NCBI GenBank assembly: GCA_003568415.1
Contig: PWXV01000248.1
Span: 1 to 48,791, forward strand
DNA length: 48,791 bases
Source of the DNA: Ignavibacteriales bacterium
Lineage (GTDB): Bacteria > Bacteroidota > Ignavibacteria > T3Sed10-11
Direction of reading: 5' to 3'
The notes beneath the pieces are model-generated. The model was not told the DNA's origin. It saw only the letters and a program-made list of their open reading frames with translations, and did no database searches. Of the stretch, positions 36,024 through 44,862 are shown one piece after another; position 1 is the first letter of the stretch; every line of letters starts with the position of its first letter. A program made the translations under genes and the position numbers.

Positions 36024-36748
36024 TACGGTATCTACCCCATCCTGCACCGATGTTTTTCTTTTTATTATTTATTATCATTGCAGGATTTGTACTCACCATC
36101 GAACTCCGCTTCATATTCAGTGCAGCATTGCTTGTTTTGTTTGCTCTACACATCAACGGAAAAAAGATACTACGGACAATTGTAAGAATTGTCGTTCCGT
36201 TATGTATTGCAATAGGATTGTTTATGACGTTTATTTATCCCGAAACGGAACGATGGGTGACCATTGCCGGCATACGGCTTTCCCACGAGGGTTTAACCGC
36301 CGCCGGTGAAATGACATCACGTATCCTATTTCTCTTTACCGGCATCATTGCATTTTTTAATCTTATTACAATTCACCGGCTGGGCTCGTATTTGTATCAA
36401 AGAAATCTCCCGGTTTGGCTGGTATTCATTTTGATCAATGGTTTAAAATTTGTCGAGCGTTTCAGAAACAATCTTAACGAGATTCACTTTTACCAGCACT
36501 TGCGGGGTATGCCGCTCGATACCGTGTGGCAGCGCTGGCGGGCAACAATTAAAATCCTTATCCCGCTCCTGTATGTCATGATCGAAGAAAGCTCCGACCG
36601 CGCGGTGGCACTTGAAATGCGGGGATTCACGGCGTTGAATGAACGCACCGCACTCGATCCGGATACCCAAACGCCGGCAGACAGGATTTTCGGTTTCATG
36701 CTCATTGCCGGTACTTTTATTGTTTTGTTATTCGGTATCATTCTATGA
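36020..36748 (+). CDS. ECF transporter transmembrane (T) component
   Basis: The 242-residue EcfT subunit couples the S component to the ATPases. Helices are visible at about 10-30, 32-50, 55-75, 100-122 and 220-240. The ATPase-coupling helix carries ESSDRAVALEMRGF (about 194-207), matching the conserved EcfT Ala-Arg-Gly-type motif. FNLITIHRLGSYLYQRNLPVWLVFILINGLKFVERFRNNL precedes it. It overlaps its neighbours by 4 nt on each side, so the operon is translationally coupled. Confidence 0.85.
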   Translation: MIRYLPHPAPMFFFLLFIIIAGFVLTIELRFIFSAALLVLFALHINGKKILRTIVRIVVPLCIAIGLFMTFIYPETERWVTIAGIRLSHEGLTAAGEMTSRILFLFTGIIAFFNLITIHRLGSYLYQRNLPVWLVFILINGLKFVERFRNNLNEIHFYQHLRGMPLDTVWQRWRATIKILIPLLYVMIEESSDRAVALEMRGFTALNERTALDPDTQTPADRIFGFMLIAGTFIVLLFGIIL

Positions 36749-37578
36749 TCGAAATTCAAAATTTTTCTTGTTTTGATGAATCGGCAAAACCGATCCTTGA
36801 TAATGTATCGTTTACGATACACGCTGACGACCGTGTGTGTATACTCAGCGACAACCAGGAACACGCTACAATAGTATGTCACGCACTTGCCGGCACTCTG
36901 AAGCGAACCTATCCCGCGCATACAACCAACGGTGAGATAACATTTAAAGGAAATCCTGTTCACACAATTGAATCACACCACCGGAGTGAACTGATTGCCT
37001 ATGTTCCTCCAAATTCCGATTTACTCATCAGCGGCGTAAAAGAAACGGTGTTCGGTGAAATTGCATTAAGTCTTGAACTCGCCGGTGAAAAACCGTCAGC
37101 GATCCGTGATAAGGTTTCGGATATCCTTCGTAAGCTCACTATTGAAAAACTTGCCGGGCGCGATCCCGATGAACTATCAGGCGGTGAACGGCACAAGGTT
37201 GCACTTGCCTCAATGATAATACGGAAGCCGGATATTCTTATTCTCGACAATCCCACTATGTTTCTTGACATAACCGGACTGAACAATTTACTTACCATAC
37301 TGCGGCACTACGATGGAGCTATTGTCATTGCCGATCCGAATCCATATGCCTGGGCATCGTTCGCAAAACGTTTTATCGTTATAAAGCAAAATGAAATCCG
37401 GGTGGCAGAATCGCCCGAGGATTATATCCGGGCAATCAATTCCGGGGAGATTACAAGTGAATTACCTGCCTGGATAGCATTATACCGGCTTATACAACAA
37501 ACACATCGGCTGGATGAAATTCCTCATACATTGTCAGGCAAACCATATATTCGCAAAATCGCCGGGGTATTGGAATGA
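36745..37578 (+). CDS. ECF ATPase A-type subunit with degenerate ATP site
   Basis: A 277-residue ABC ATPase of an ECF module, but catalytically crippled. The P-loop position (34-42) reads LSDNQEHAT, lacking the GxxGxGK(S/T) motif. The Q-loop position is VPPNSD. Walker B is ILILDN, with Asn169 in place of the catalytic Glu. The switch His is absent (IVIADPNP, Asp197). By contrast the signature LSGGERHKVAL (144-154) is intact. It begins with the ATGA overlap after ecfT. It should bind the neighbouring EcfA in a heterodimer, supplying only the signature to the partner's ATP. The frame is uninterrupted, so it is not a pseudogene. Confidence 0.85.
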   Translation: MIEIQNFSCFDESAKPILDNVSFTIHADDRVCILSDNQEHATIVCHALAGTLKRTYPAHTTNGEITFKGNPVHTIESHHRSELIAYVPPNSDLLISGVKETVFGEIALSLELAGEKPSAIRDKVSDILRKLTIEKLAGRDPDELSGGERHKVALASMIIRKPDILILDNPTMFLDITGLNNLLTILRHYDGAIVIADPNPYAWASFAKRFIVIKQNEIRVAESPEDYIRAINSGEITSELPAWIALYRLIQQTHRLDEIPHTLSGKPYIRKIAGVLE

Positions 37579-38384
37579 TAACGTGTGAGCATGTATCATA
37601 CCGCTATCCGAACGGGCAGGGTATACATTCAATAGACCTGACGATACCGGACCGATCGATATATTTACTCGCCGGTATGAACGGTTCAGGGAAAAGTACA
37701 TTACTGAAAGTACTCGCGGGAGGATTAAAAGATTACGCCGGAATCATAAAAATGCACGGGGAAGATATCCGGGATTTACGTGCAAAACAAAAACGACTTT
37801 TCACCGTTTCGCTTTCCCCGCAACAACCTGAAAAACAATTTTCACTTCCGACGGTAAAAGATGAGCTGCGGTTCACGGCAAATGCAATCAAACAACCTGT
37901 AGATACCGATCTCGAATCACAACTACTTGACTTGCTGCAATTGCGACCCCACCTCGAAGATTCACCTTTTGACCTGCCGCCGGTAAAACGAAAATTGCTA
38001 TCTCTGGCAATAGCTGCAGTTATCCCTTCCCCTTTCATTGCCCTTGACGAACCCACTGCGGGAATTGACCGGATGCATAAACCATTGGTCTTGCAATTTA
38101 TCAGGTTTCTTTTTATACATAAAGGAGTGATAGCTGTCAGTCACGATATCGATACATTCCTCCCTTTATCTACTCATATCGGGCTTATGAGCGAGGGGAC
38201 GATTATGGATTCGACAGACAAAAACTCTTTTTTACAAAAATGCATTGACCGTAACTACACGGCGGAACTGATGCGTCCATTCATCGTTCCCCGTTTAGCA
38301 AAACTTCTCGTAAAGGAACCGGCAGGATCGGTGGACGATCTTGCCGCCATTATTAAGAAAAAACTTGGACATAAACACGTATGA
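37575..38384 (+). CDS. ECF ATPase A-type subunit with degenerate signature
   Basis: The 269-residue partner ATPase shows the opposite pattern. Walker A is intact (GMNGSGKST, 34-42), Walker B is intact with catalytic Glu (FIALDE, Glu159), and the switch His190 (AVSHD) is present. A Q-loop-like SLSPQQPEKQF is at 79-89. But the ABC signature is replaced by DLPPVKRKLLSLA (about 133-145), with no LSGGQ. It therefore provides the only functional P-loop of the pair, to be completed by the signature of the preceding subunit. Its stop overlaps the next start by 4 nt. Confidence 0.87.
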   Translation: MITCEHVSYRYPNGQGIHSIDLTIPDRSIYLLAGMNGSGKSTLLKVLAGGLKDYAGIIKMHGEDIRDLRAKQKRLFTVSLSPQQPEKQFSLPTVKDELRFTANAIKQPVDTDLESQLLDLLQLRPHLEDSPFDLPPVKRKLLSLAIAAVIPSPFIALDEPTAGIDRMHKPLVLQFIRFLFIHKGVIAVSHDIDTFLPLSTHIGLMSEGTIMDSTDKNSFLQKCIDRNYTAELMRPFIVPRLAKLLVKEPAGSVDDLAAIIKKKLGHKHV

Positions 38385-38992
38385 TACATATAGATCCATC
38401 ACAATTAACCACACGCGAGCGATACCGATTAATGATCAGCTCGATCATCCCACGGCCTATTGCGCTGGTTACAAGCATTGGTAATAATGGTGTTATAAAT
38501 GCAGCTCCCTTTAGTTTTTTTAACGGTGTTACCTCTTCACCACCGATAATCTCAATCTCGGTCGGTTACCGGAAAGGAAATGCCAAGGATACCGCACGAA
38601 ACATCAGGGAGCGCGGTGAATTTGTGGTAAATATTGTTTCTGAAAGTATCGCCGAGAAAATGAATATTGCCTCAGCCGAATACCCTCCGGAGGTAAGTGA
38701 AATCAGCAAAGCAAATTTACAGATTATACCTTCTGAATTGGTCTCGCCTCCGCGATTAGCAGAATCTCCCGTTCATATGGAATGCAAACTGTATAAACTC
38801 ATTGAAATCGGCGAAGGACCGAACGATCTCATCCTCGGTGAGGTAATCCGCTGGCACCTTAACCCGGATGTGAAAATTGACGACCGGTACCATATCGATC
38901 CGGAATCACTGAAGGTGATCGGACGCCTGGGCGGCCCGCAGTACTGCACAACGAATAATATCTTTGAAATGGTGAGACCGAAGGTGGAATGA
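38381..38992 (+). CDS. Flavin-reductase-like FMN-binding protein
   Basis: The 203-residue protein has the flavin reductase-like (DIM6/NTAB) fold: MISSIIPRPIALVTSIGNNGVINAAPFSFFNGVTSSPPIISISVGYRKG, where the PRPIALV and APFSFF segments form the FMN site, plus GEFVVNIVSESIAEKMNIAS. Relatives hold FMN tightly and reduce flavins or other compounds; the activity here is unknown. It overlaps the preceding ATPase gene by 4 nt and ends the ECF operon, which may mean that the transported substrate is a flavin. That is inference only. Confidence 0.85.
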   Translation: MIHIDPSQLTTRERYRLMISSIIPRPIALVTSIGNNGVINAAPFSFFNGVTSSPPIISISVGYRKGNAKDTARNIRERGEFVVNIVSESIAEKMNIASAEYPPEVSEISKANLQIIPSELVSPPRLAESPVHMECKLYKLIEIGEGPNDLILGEVIRWHLNPDVKIDDRYHIDPESLKVIGRLGGPQYCTTNNIFEMVRPKVE

Positions 38993-39038
38993 GTCTGGCC
39001 TTAATCGAATAGCTGGATGGTAAAGACATTTATACGAA

Positions 39039-41699
39039 CTACCCCTTTTCGACTTCCTCCTTCAACCTGGCCAGGATCTGCATAGCCTCCAGCGGAGTAA
39101 GAGTTTCGATTTCAAGTTCACGAATTTTCTTGCGCAGCCTGTCATCTTTTACTTCGAACAATGCGAGTTGCATCTCTTCTTTTGATTCCTTTAAACGCTT
39201 GCGCACATCGTCTTTCTTGATTGATGCTTTCGATGCATCATCAACATTTCGTAATGTTAATCCGGCCTCTTCAAGGTTTTTCAGAATTAATTTTGCGCGT
39301 TCGGTTATATCTGAGGGTAATCCCGCCATTTGCGCTACCTGAATTCCGTACGAGTGATCAGCAAAGCCGGGCACAACTTTATGGAGAAAAACAACCTTAT
39401 CGCCGTACTCGCGTACATCGACACGGTAATTTTTTATACGGGGAAATACTTCTGCAAGCTCGTTCAGCTCATGATAATGAGTTGCAAATATCGTCTTTGC
39501 TCCGATGCGGTCGTGCAAATGCTCGGTCAACGCCCATGCGATACTAATACCGTCGAATGTACTTGTACCCCTTCCAACTTCATCGAGTAAGATCAAGCTT
39601 CGCCCGGTAGCAGTGTTTACAATATTGGCCGCCTCATGCATTTCTACAAGAAACGTCGATTCACCTGCTGCTATGTTATCCGATGCTCCGACGCGTGTGA
39701 ATATCTTATCGACAAGTCCGATAGCCGCTTTATCTGCAGGGACATAACAGCCAATCTGCGCAAGTAAGACAATTAGACCGACCTGACGAATGTAGCTGGA
39801 TTTTCCGCTCATATTTGGCCCGGTAATTATCAAAACCTGCTGTTCAGATTCATCGAGCAACGTATCGTTCGGAATATATCGTTCACCCGGCGGCAGCAAT
39901 GATTCAATCACCGGATGTCTGCCGCCTTCAATATGCAAAGTAAAGTCGTCGCTGACAGCCGGACGCACATAGTTATTCTTCCGGGAAATATGGGCAAACG
40001 AGCACACCACATCAAGTTGTGCAATAGCCGATGCATTCATTTGAATTGTTTCTGCACAGTCACCTACTTTTGCACGTAGATCCGCAAATAGTTTCGCTTC
40101 AAGTTGCTGCATTTTTTCCTCGGCAGAAAGAATCTTTTCCTCATACTCTTTTAACTCCGGCGTGATAAACCGTTCGGCATTGGTCAGCGTTTGTTTGCGG
40201 ATATACTCAGCGGGCACCTTATCTTTATGTGTATGCGTAATCTCAATATAATAACCGAATACTTTGTTATAATTAACTTTGAGTGAAGGGATACCCGTTC
40301 GTTCACGTTCCTGCTTTTGAAGGTTTGCTATCCACGACTTTCCGGAGTGCGCCAGTTCCCGCAACTCATCAAGCTCGGAACTGTATCCTTTGCGTATTAC
40401 ATTTCCGTCAGATACCTGGGCAGGCGGCTCGTCGGTAATCGCCGTGTTTATTTCATCAACAATATCGTCGAGCGGATGTAAAGAATTTCGAATATCATTG
40501 ATCAGATTTGTATCGATATTCTGTATCGAGGTATGTAAATCGGGAATACGTTCGAGAATTGCCTTCAATTGTATCATTTCCCGGGGGGTCGCACGTCCGG
40601 TACAAATTTTTCCGGTCAGGCGCTCAAGGTCGCCAATCGCATCGAGCGTTTCCCGTGCAGCTTCGAGTGATTCTTTATCATTGTAAAATACCTGTACAGC
40701 TTCGAGTCGATTATTGATTGTATCCAATTTTTTTAACGGACGGGCAATCCACTGTTTGAGAAGGCGCCCTCCCATCGGGGTTAGTGTTTTATCAAGCAGC
40801 GAGAATAATGTACCGCTCCCGCCGCCGGCCATGAGCTGTGTTGTTATCTCGAGATTACGCTGTGTGGATTGATCCAGTACAATATAATCTTTCGTTTCAT
40901 ACGGTCGCAATCGGCTGATGTGCGAGAGATTTGCCTTCTGTGTTTCTTTCAGGTAATTCATAATAGCACCGGCGGCATTAATGCCGGTGGTATAATGCTC
41001 GCAGCCAAAACCTTTTAAACTTTGAGTTTTAAAATGGGTGAGCAGCAATTCATAACCGTAATCGTAATTATACACCCAATCGTCGATCTTGGTCAGGAGC
41101 GGCATCCGGGTTTTACCGGTATATGCACGTTTCAGAATTGATTCGATACCTTCATAATCACGCTTTTGAACGAGTATCTCGGAAGGTTGTATCGAGGCGA
41201 TCTGGTCTGCAACGTCGCGAAACGGGAACTCACCGACGAAAAATTCACCTGTCGATATATCTACAAAAGCGCATCCTATGATGTCTTTACTGTTTGCAAC
41301 TGCATGCGGTAATGCAAGTGCAGTAAGATAATTATTCTGTTTCTGATCGAGGACCTTCTCTGAGAACGCAACGCCGGGTGTTACAATTTCCACCACATCG
41401 CGCTTGACAATTCCCTTCGCAAGTTTCGGATCTTCAAGCTGCTCACAGATAGCGACTCTGTGTCCCGCTTTTAATAATCTCGGCAAATATGCTTCAAGTG
41501 CGTGATACGGAAATCCGGCAAGCGGCACCTCACCGGCGGCACCATTACCCCGTTTTGTAAGCGTAATGCCAAGCACCTTCGCCGTGACAATTGCATCATG
41601 CTCAAAAGTCTCGTAGAAGTCACCCAGACGAAACAGTAACACTGTATCGGGATACCGTGCCTTAATCTTTTGATATTGCTTCATCAACGGAGTTGACAT
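39039..41699 (-). CDS. mutS: DNA mismatch repair protein MutS
   Basis: The 886-residue MutS recognises base mismatches. The mismatch-reading Phe-x-Glu is Phe28-Tyr29-Glu30 in RLGDFYETFEHDA. The connector, lever and clamp domains follow, with RRTNAERFIT-like clamp segment RKQTLTNAERFITPEL. The ATPase has Walker A GPNMSGKSSYIRQ, Walker B LILLDEVGRGTSTFDG and signature region, and a His in FATHYHEL. The C-terminus is the usual helical tail. A small membrane protein gene lies 11 nt upstream. MutL is not in the window. Confidence 0.97.
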   Translation of the reverse strand: MSTPLMKQYQKIKARYPDTVLLFRLGDFYETFEHDAIVTAKVLGITLTKRGNGAAGEVPLAGFPYHALEAYLPRLLKAGHRVAICEQLEDPKLAKGIVKRDVVEIVTPGVAFSEKVLDQKQNNYLTALALPHAVANSKDIIGCAFVDISTGEFFVGEFPFRDVADQIASIQPSEILVQKRDYEGIESILKRAYTGKTRMPLLTKIDDWVYNYDYGYELLLTHFKTQSLKGFGCEHYTTGINAAGAIMNYLKETQKANLSHISRLRPYETKDYIVLDQSTQRNLEITTQLMAGGGSGTLFSLLDKTLTPMGGRLLKQWIARPLKKLDTINNRLEAVQVFYNDKESLEAARETLDAIGDLERLTGKICTGRATPREMIQLKAILERIPDLHTSIQNIDTNLINDIRNSLHPLDDIVDEINTAITDEPPAQVSDGNVIRKGYSSELDELRELAHSGKSWIANLQKQERERTGIPSLKVNYNKVFGYYIEITHTHKDKVPAEYIRKQTLTNAERFITPELKEYEEKILSAEEKMQQLEAKLFADLRAKVGDCAETIQMNASAIAQLDVVCSFAHISRKNNYVRPAVSDDFTLHIEGGRHPVIESLLPPGERYIPNDTLLDESEQQVLIITGPNMSGKSSYIRQVGLIVLLAQIGCYVPADKAAIGLVDKIFTRVGASDNIAAGESTFLVEMHEAANIVNTATGRSLILLDEVGRGTSTFDGISIAWALTEHLHDRIGAKTIFATHYHELNELAEVFPRIKNYRVDVREYGDKVVFLHKVVPGFADHSYGIQVAQMAGLPSDITERAKLILKNLEEAGLTLRNVDDASKASIKKDDVRKRLKESKEEMQLALFEVKDDRLRKKIRELEIETLTPLEAMQILARLKEEVEKG

Positions 41700-41710
41700 A
41701 TTCCCTGCTC

Positions 41711-42217
41711 TTAACCAACCGATCTATCAAATTGTACCGAAGAAAGTTCTGTTACTATTTTTTCGAAATCATCAATCTGTGAAGAATGAATGTAGACATC
41801 GACCGAGGATGCTTCTTCAGTCGTTTTATAACCAAGCTTAATCTGCACAGCGCCTGTTTTATTGCCATTCTGAAGTTGTGCCGATGTAATATCGTTCCAG
41901 TTAATCTGTGAATCGATAGAAACAACACCTTTCTCACCGATCAAATACAACGGGAGATATTGCACCGACATAATTATAATGCCGAGCGTAAGAATCTGTG
42001 CAATCTGGTCGGTCGTAAGGGGATATCCCATAATAGTGAGTATAATAATTATTAATGCCACCCCTACCATACCGAAAATTGATATCATTCGAACGTGATC
42101 GGGAAGAACGGTAAACCTCGAACCGACAATGAAAATATCCCCGGCACGTTTTTGTTTTTCACGAAAAAAGAGGCGAAGTAAAAGGTAAAGGAAAAATACT
42201 ATAAGAAAAATTGTCAT
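41711..42217 (-). CDS. Uncharacterised membrane protein upstream of mutS
   Basis: A 168-residue protein with a first helix at about 2-17 (IFLIVFFLYLLLRLF), then basic residues, and two more helices near 44-64 (ISIFGMVGVALIIIILTIMG) and 70-92. The C-terminal soluble part (WNDITSAQLQNGNKTGAVQIKLGYKTTEEASSVDVYIHSSQIDDFEKIV) looks like a small beta-rich domain as seen in PH-like or DUF2244-type proteins. No motif gives a function. It probably shares the mutS transcript. Confidence 0.6.
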   Translation of the reverse strand: MTIFLIVFFLYLLLRLFFREKQKRAGDIFIVGSRFTVLPDHVRMISIFGMVGVALIIIILTIMGYPLTTDQIAQILTLGIIIMSVQYLPLYLIGEKGVVSIDSQINWNDITSAQLQNGNKTGAVQIKLGYKTTEEASSVDVYIHSSQIDDFEKIVTELSSVQFDRSVG

Positions 42218-42324
42218 AATAAATTATGAATATGATGAATAAATTGATTTCAGAGCAATTATAAATATAAGGAAAATCGTACAAAATGCCCATTCAGTAT
42301 TTATACACCTCACCCAATTTGATT

Positions 42325-42417
42325 CCCCTCTCCACTTTTGGTGAAGAGTGGGACCCTGAGGGGAGGCTTCAAAAGGATTGCAAAGACTATATCATTGACA
42401 GCCCCGGCAAACCGGGG
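42325..42417. repeat. Two hairpins in the intergenic region
   Basis: CCCCTC (42325-42330) pairs with GAGGGG (42358-42363), with inner CCACT/AGTGG (42332-42336 and 42347-42351). A second hairpin is CCCCGG-CAAA-CCGGGG at 42402-42417. They occupy the 240-nt gap 42218-42457, which otherwise holds nothing recognisable. They resemble the intergenic palindromes near the tRNA-Asn gene. Neither has a T-run typical of a terminator. Confidence 0.5.
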
Positions 42418-42457
42418 AAGGGCGCTTGAATAGGAATCTGATTCAATTGTAATAGTA

Positions 42458-42934
42458 TTAGTATTTTACCGCCATCGTTCTGCCGACCGTTCGCCATCCT
42501 TCCCGTTCGTACATTTTCCAGACACGTTCGTTTTCTTCCCATACATCAAGCCAGATACTGCCGAGTTTTTGTTCCTTCCCCCATTCAGTACCTCGCCGGA
42601 AAAGCTCGGTTCCAATACCTTTACCCCGGATCTCCGGATCGACCATCATTGGATCCATATATGCATGCTCTTCCGAAAATCCTTCGATCGTTCTCTTAAC
42701 AACCCGAACGAACCCAACGACACGTTCGTCAACCAGTGCCGTTAACAAGAACACATTCTCGTCATCAACCTGTTGCTCAAGTGTACGACCGAAATACCCG
42801 GTCACATCGTCATCAGGTTGTGCAATCCAATCCCGGGCGGTGTTTATTTCTCTGTGATACTGATGCAACTGATTATAAAGTTTTTTAATTGCAGGAATAT
42901 CGTCTTTTACAGTTCTTCTGAATGTAGTGATAAT
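42458..42934 (-). CDS. GNAT acetyltransferase without a canonical start codon
   Basis: The product matches GNAT enzymes: VVGFVRVV beta strand, MDPMMVDPEIRGKGIGTELFRRG (acetyl-CoA loop RGKGIG), and WLDVWEENERVWKMYEREGW. The first usual start codon in frame is TTG at 42868, but 22 codons upstream of it read IITTFRRTVKDDIPAIKKLYNQ, clearly the normal GNAT N-terminal strand and helix. An in-frame TGA ends this at 42937, leaving ATT (42934) or ATC as the only candidates near AAGAGGTGA. Initiation at AUU or a damaged start codon are possible. It follows speB by about 10 nt. The substrate is unknown. Confidence 0.75.
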   Translation of the reverse strand: MITTFRRTVKDDIPAIKKLYNQLHQYHREINTARDWIAQPDDDVTGYFGRTLEQQVDDENVFLLTALVDERVVGFVRVVKRTIEGFSEEHAYMDPMMVDPEIRGKGIGTELFRRGTEWGKEQKLGSIWLDVWEENERVWKMYEREGWRTVGRTMAVKY

Positions 42935-42944
42935 TCACCTCTTA

Positions 42945-43862
42945 TTATTTTTTTTGAAATGCATAATTCATTATTTTATATGCCAGCCGGGCGATTGTCA
43001 TATCGGGATGATGTAATCCTGTTATCGGTGCAAGCTCAACGATATCGAATCCGACAATATTCTTCTTCTTTCCCAATCGCTGGATAATATTCATCGTCTC
43101 GTGCCAGTACATACCATTCGGTTCGGGTGTTCCGGTTGACGGCATAATCGACGGATCGAAATAATCGACATCAAACGTTATGTATACATTTTCACTCAAT
43201 TTATCGATAATCTGATCCTCCCAGTGCTTTAAAACCCTCGTATATTTCCCCTGGCGGATCTCATATGCATAGTATGTACTCACCCCCTGCTCCTGGATGT
43301 AAATAGATTCCTCTTTTGCCTGAGCACGGATACCGACCTGTACAATATTCGAGGGATCGAGAAATTCCCCAACGCGTGCCATCACCGAAGCGTGGCTGTA
43401 TTTATTCCCTTGATATTCATCCCTGAAATCCGAATGTGCATCGAATTGGAGTATCGACAAATCGGGATATTTTTTATAAAATGCGGCGATCGGCGCCGAT
43501 GATATGGTATGCTCGCCACCGAGAATAGCAACAAATTTTTCATCTTCGATTAACGATGTAACTTTGTTCTCAATGTATGTCAGTGCTTCTTTATTGACTT
43601 TCTTCTTTTTCGTCCCGAAGGATAAAGCACGCATCGTTGCAATTCCGACGTCGAAACATAATTCTCTGTCGAGTTCTTCATCGTAGAATTCAACATATTT
43701 CGATGCATTGAGTGTGGCCTTTGGACCATCTTTTGTTCCACCGCCGTAGCTGACGGTGTGTTCATACGGTACCGGCAGGACAACAATTTTAGCTGTATCA
43801 TACTGTGCATGTTCTTTCGGAAGTGCTAAAAAATTCGAACGGACATCAAGTGTTTGCGGCAT
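42945..43862 (-). CDS. speB: Agmatinase/arginase-family ureohydrolase
   Basis: A 305-residue ureohydrolase with the dinuclear Mn site: His118 in GGEH, Asp141, His143 and Asp145 in DAHSD, His157 in SHAS, and Asp231/Asp233 in FDVDYFDPS. N-terminal PVPYEHTVSYGGGTKDGP is close to agmatinases, which make putrescine and urea from agmatine. Arginase, guanidinobutyrase and others share these residues, so the symbol is provisional. The gene sits upstream of the acetyltransferase gene with coupled spacing, and no other polyamine gene is visible. Confidence 0.85.
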   Translation of the reverse strand: MPQTLDVRSNFLALPKEHAQYDTAKIVVLPVPYEHTVSYGGGTKDGPKATLNASKYVEFYDEELDRELCFDVGIATMRALSFGTKKKKVNKEALTYIENKVTSLIEDEKFVAILGGEHTISSAPIAAFYKKYPDLSILQFDAHSDFRDEYQGNKYSHASVMARVGEFLDPSNIVQVGIRAQAKEESIYIQEQGVSTYYAYEIRQGKYTRVLKHWEDQIIDKLSENVYITFDVDYFDPSIMPSTGTPEPNGMYWHETMNIIQRLGKKKNIVGFDIVELAPITGLHHPDMTIARLAYKIMNYAFQKK

Positions 43863-44018
43863 TGGTCACCTTATCTTTAGAATGAGATATGTCAATAATT
43901 TTCGGGTATAAAAAAATATATAGATATCGCCCCCGAAATGCAACATATAACTTGAATTTATCGTATTATTACATTATCATTTTAAATTCTTGTATCTTTG
44001 GAATTTTTGGAGGGTTCA

Positions 44019-44195
44019 ATGCATAAGTTTGTATATTCCGGGAATGCCTTTTTCCTCCTTGCCGTATTTTTTATTCTAATAAGTACTTTCACTAAAAGTC
44101 CGGCAGCCATCGGTTTGGGTTTATTCTGGTTTATATTTGGTCTTGTAGTCAGAAAAAAGTATGCTCAACAGCTGAATCCTGGTAATAAAGTATAA
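44019..44195 (+). CDS. Small two-helix membrane protein
   Basis: A 58-residue product from ATG 44019, chosen because GGAGGG ends four bases before it; an in-frame upstream start would lack this site. The helices are FFLLAVFFILISTF (about 11-24) and AAIGLGLFWFIFGLVV (about 29-45), followed by KKYAQQLNPG. It is not similar to a family I recognise. It lies alone, head-to-head with speB. Confidence 0.55.
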   Translation: MHKFVYSGNAFFLLAVFFILISTFTKSPAAIGLGLFWFIFGLVVRKKYAQQLNPGNKV

Positions 44196-44364
44196 ACCTT
44201 TACAAATCATAAATCTGATAAACCGATGTCGAAAAACATCTTATAATCACAAAAGAATTGAGGGGGAAAGAATTGAAAATTGATTGAGCCTCATTTTAAC
44301 TGCAATCTATGCACACTATTTCAAATCATCATATCAGTAAAATCATTCAACTATCGGTTGTATT

Positions 44365-44862
44365 ATGACAGGACGCTTGCCGTATTTCATACTTCTCGGT
44401 TTTTCTTTGTTGTGGTGTACAGGTATATATGTTACGCCATTCCTTGTAACCGAACAAACGGCTGCCTTTCTCTACTCCGTTTATAATCAGGTATGTCATC
44501 AGCTATCGGATCATACGTTTCATATTCACGGCTCACCACTTGCAGTATGTATCCGATGCACCGCGTTGTATACAGCATTCTTAGGCGGCGCTTTACTGTA
44601 TCCTTTATTTCGTCAGTATACGATATCAATTACATCATACCGGTATTACATCATACTGCTTGCCGTGCCGATGGTCGTGGATGTTGGTGCAAGCTGGGCT
44701 ACCGGTTATAGTTCTACAGCTATATCCAGAATACTAAGCGGTGGTTTATTTGGATTTGGTGCTGCACTATTGCTAATTCCAATATTTATCGAAGCTGGAC
44801 ATCAACTCACCACACAGAAAACTTCATATACTTTCATTAAAAAACACGGAGGATCAGTATGA
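44365..44862 (+). CDS. DUF2085 membrane protein
   Basis: A 165-residue protein with about four helices. The segment VYNQVCHQLSDHTFHIHGSPLAVCIRCTALYTAFLGG (about 39-76) has the paired CH and CxRC pattern of DUF2085 proteins; the conserved Cys/His could bind a metal. The function is unknown. No Shine-Dalgarno is visible before the ATG. It overlaps the next gene by 4 nt, suggesting a two-gene operon. Confidence 0.75.
   Translation: MTGRLPYFILLGFSLLWCTGIYVTPFLVTEQTAAFLYSVYNQVCHQLSDHTFHIHGSPLAVCIRCTALYTAFLGGALLYPLFRQYTISITSYRYYIILLAVPMVVDVGASWATGYSSTAISRILSGGLFGFGAALLLIPIFIEAGHQLTTQKTSYTFIKKHGGSV

Noticed and set aside
36745-37578. Degenerate ATPase as a decayed pseudogene
   Set aside because: The frame is full length, overlaps its neighbours by 4 nt, keeps a perfect LSGGE signature and is exactly complementary to the losses in its partner.
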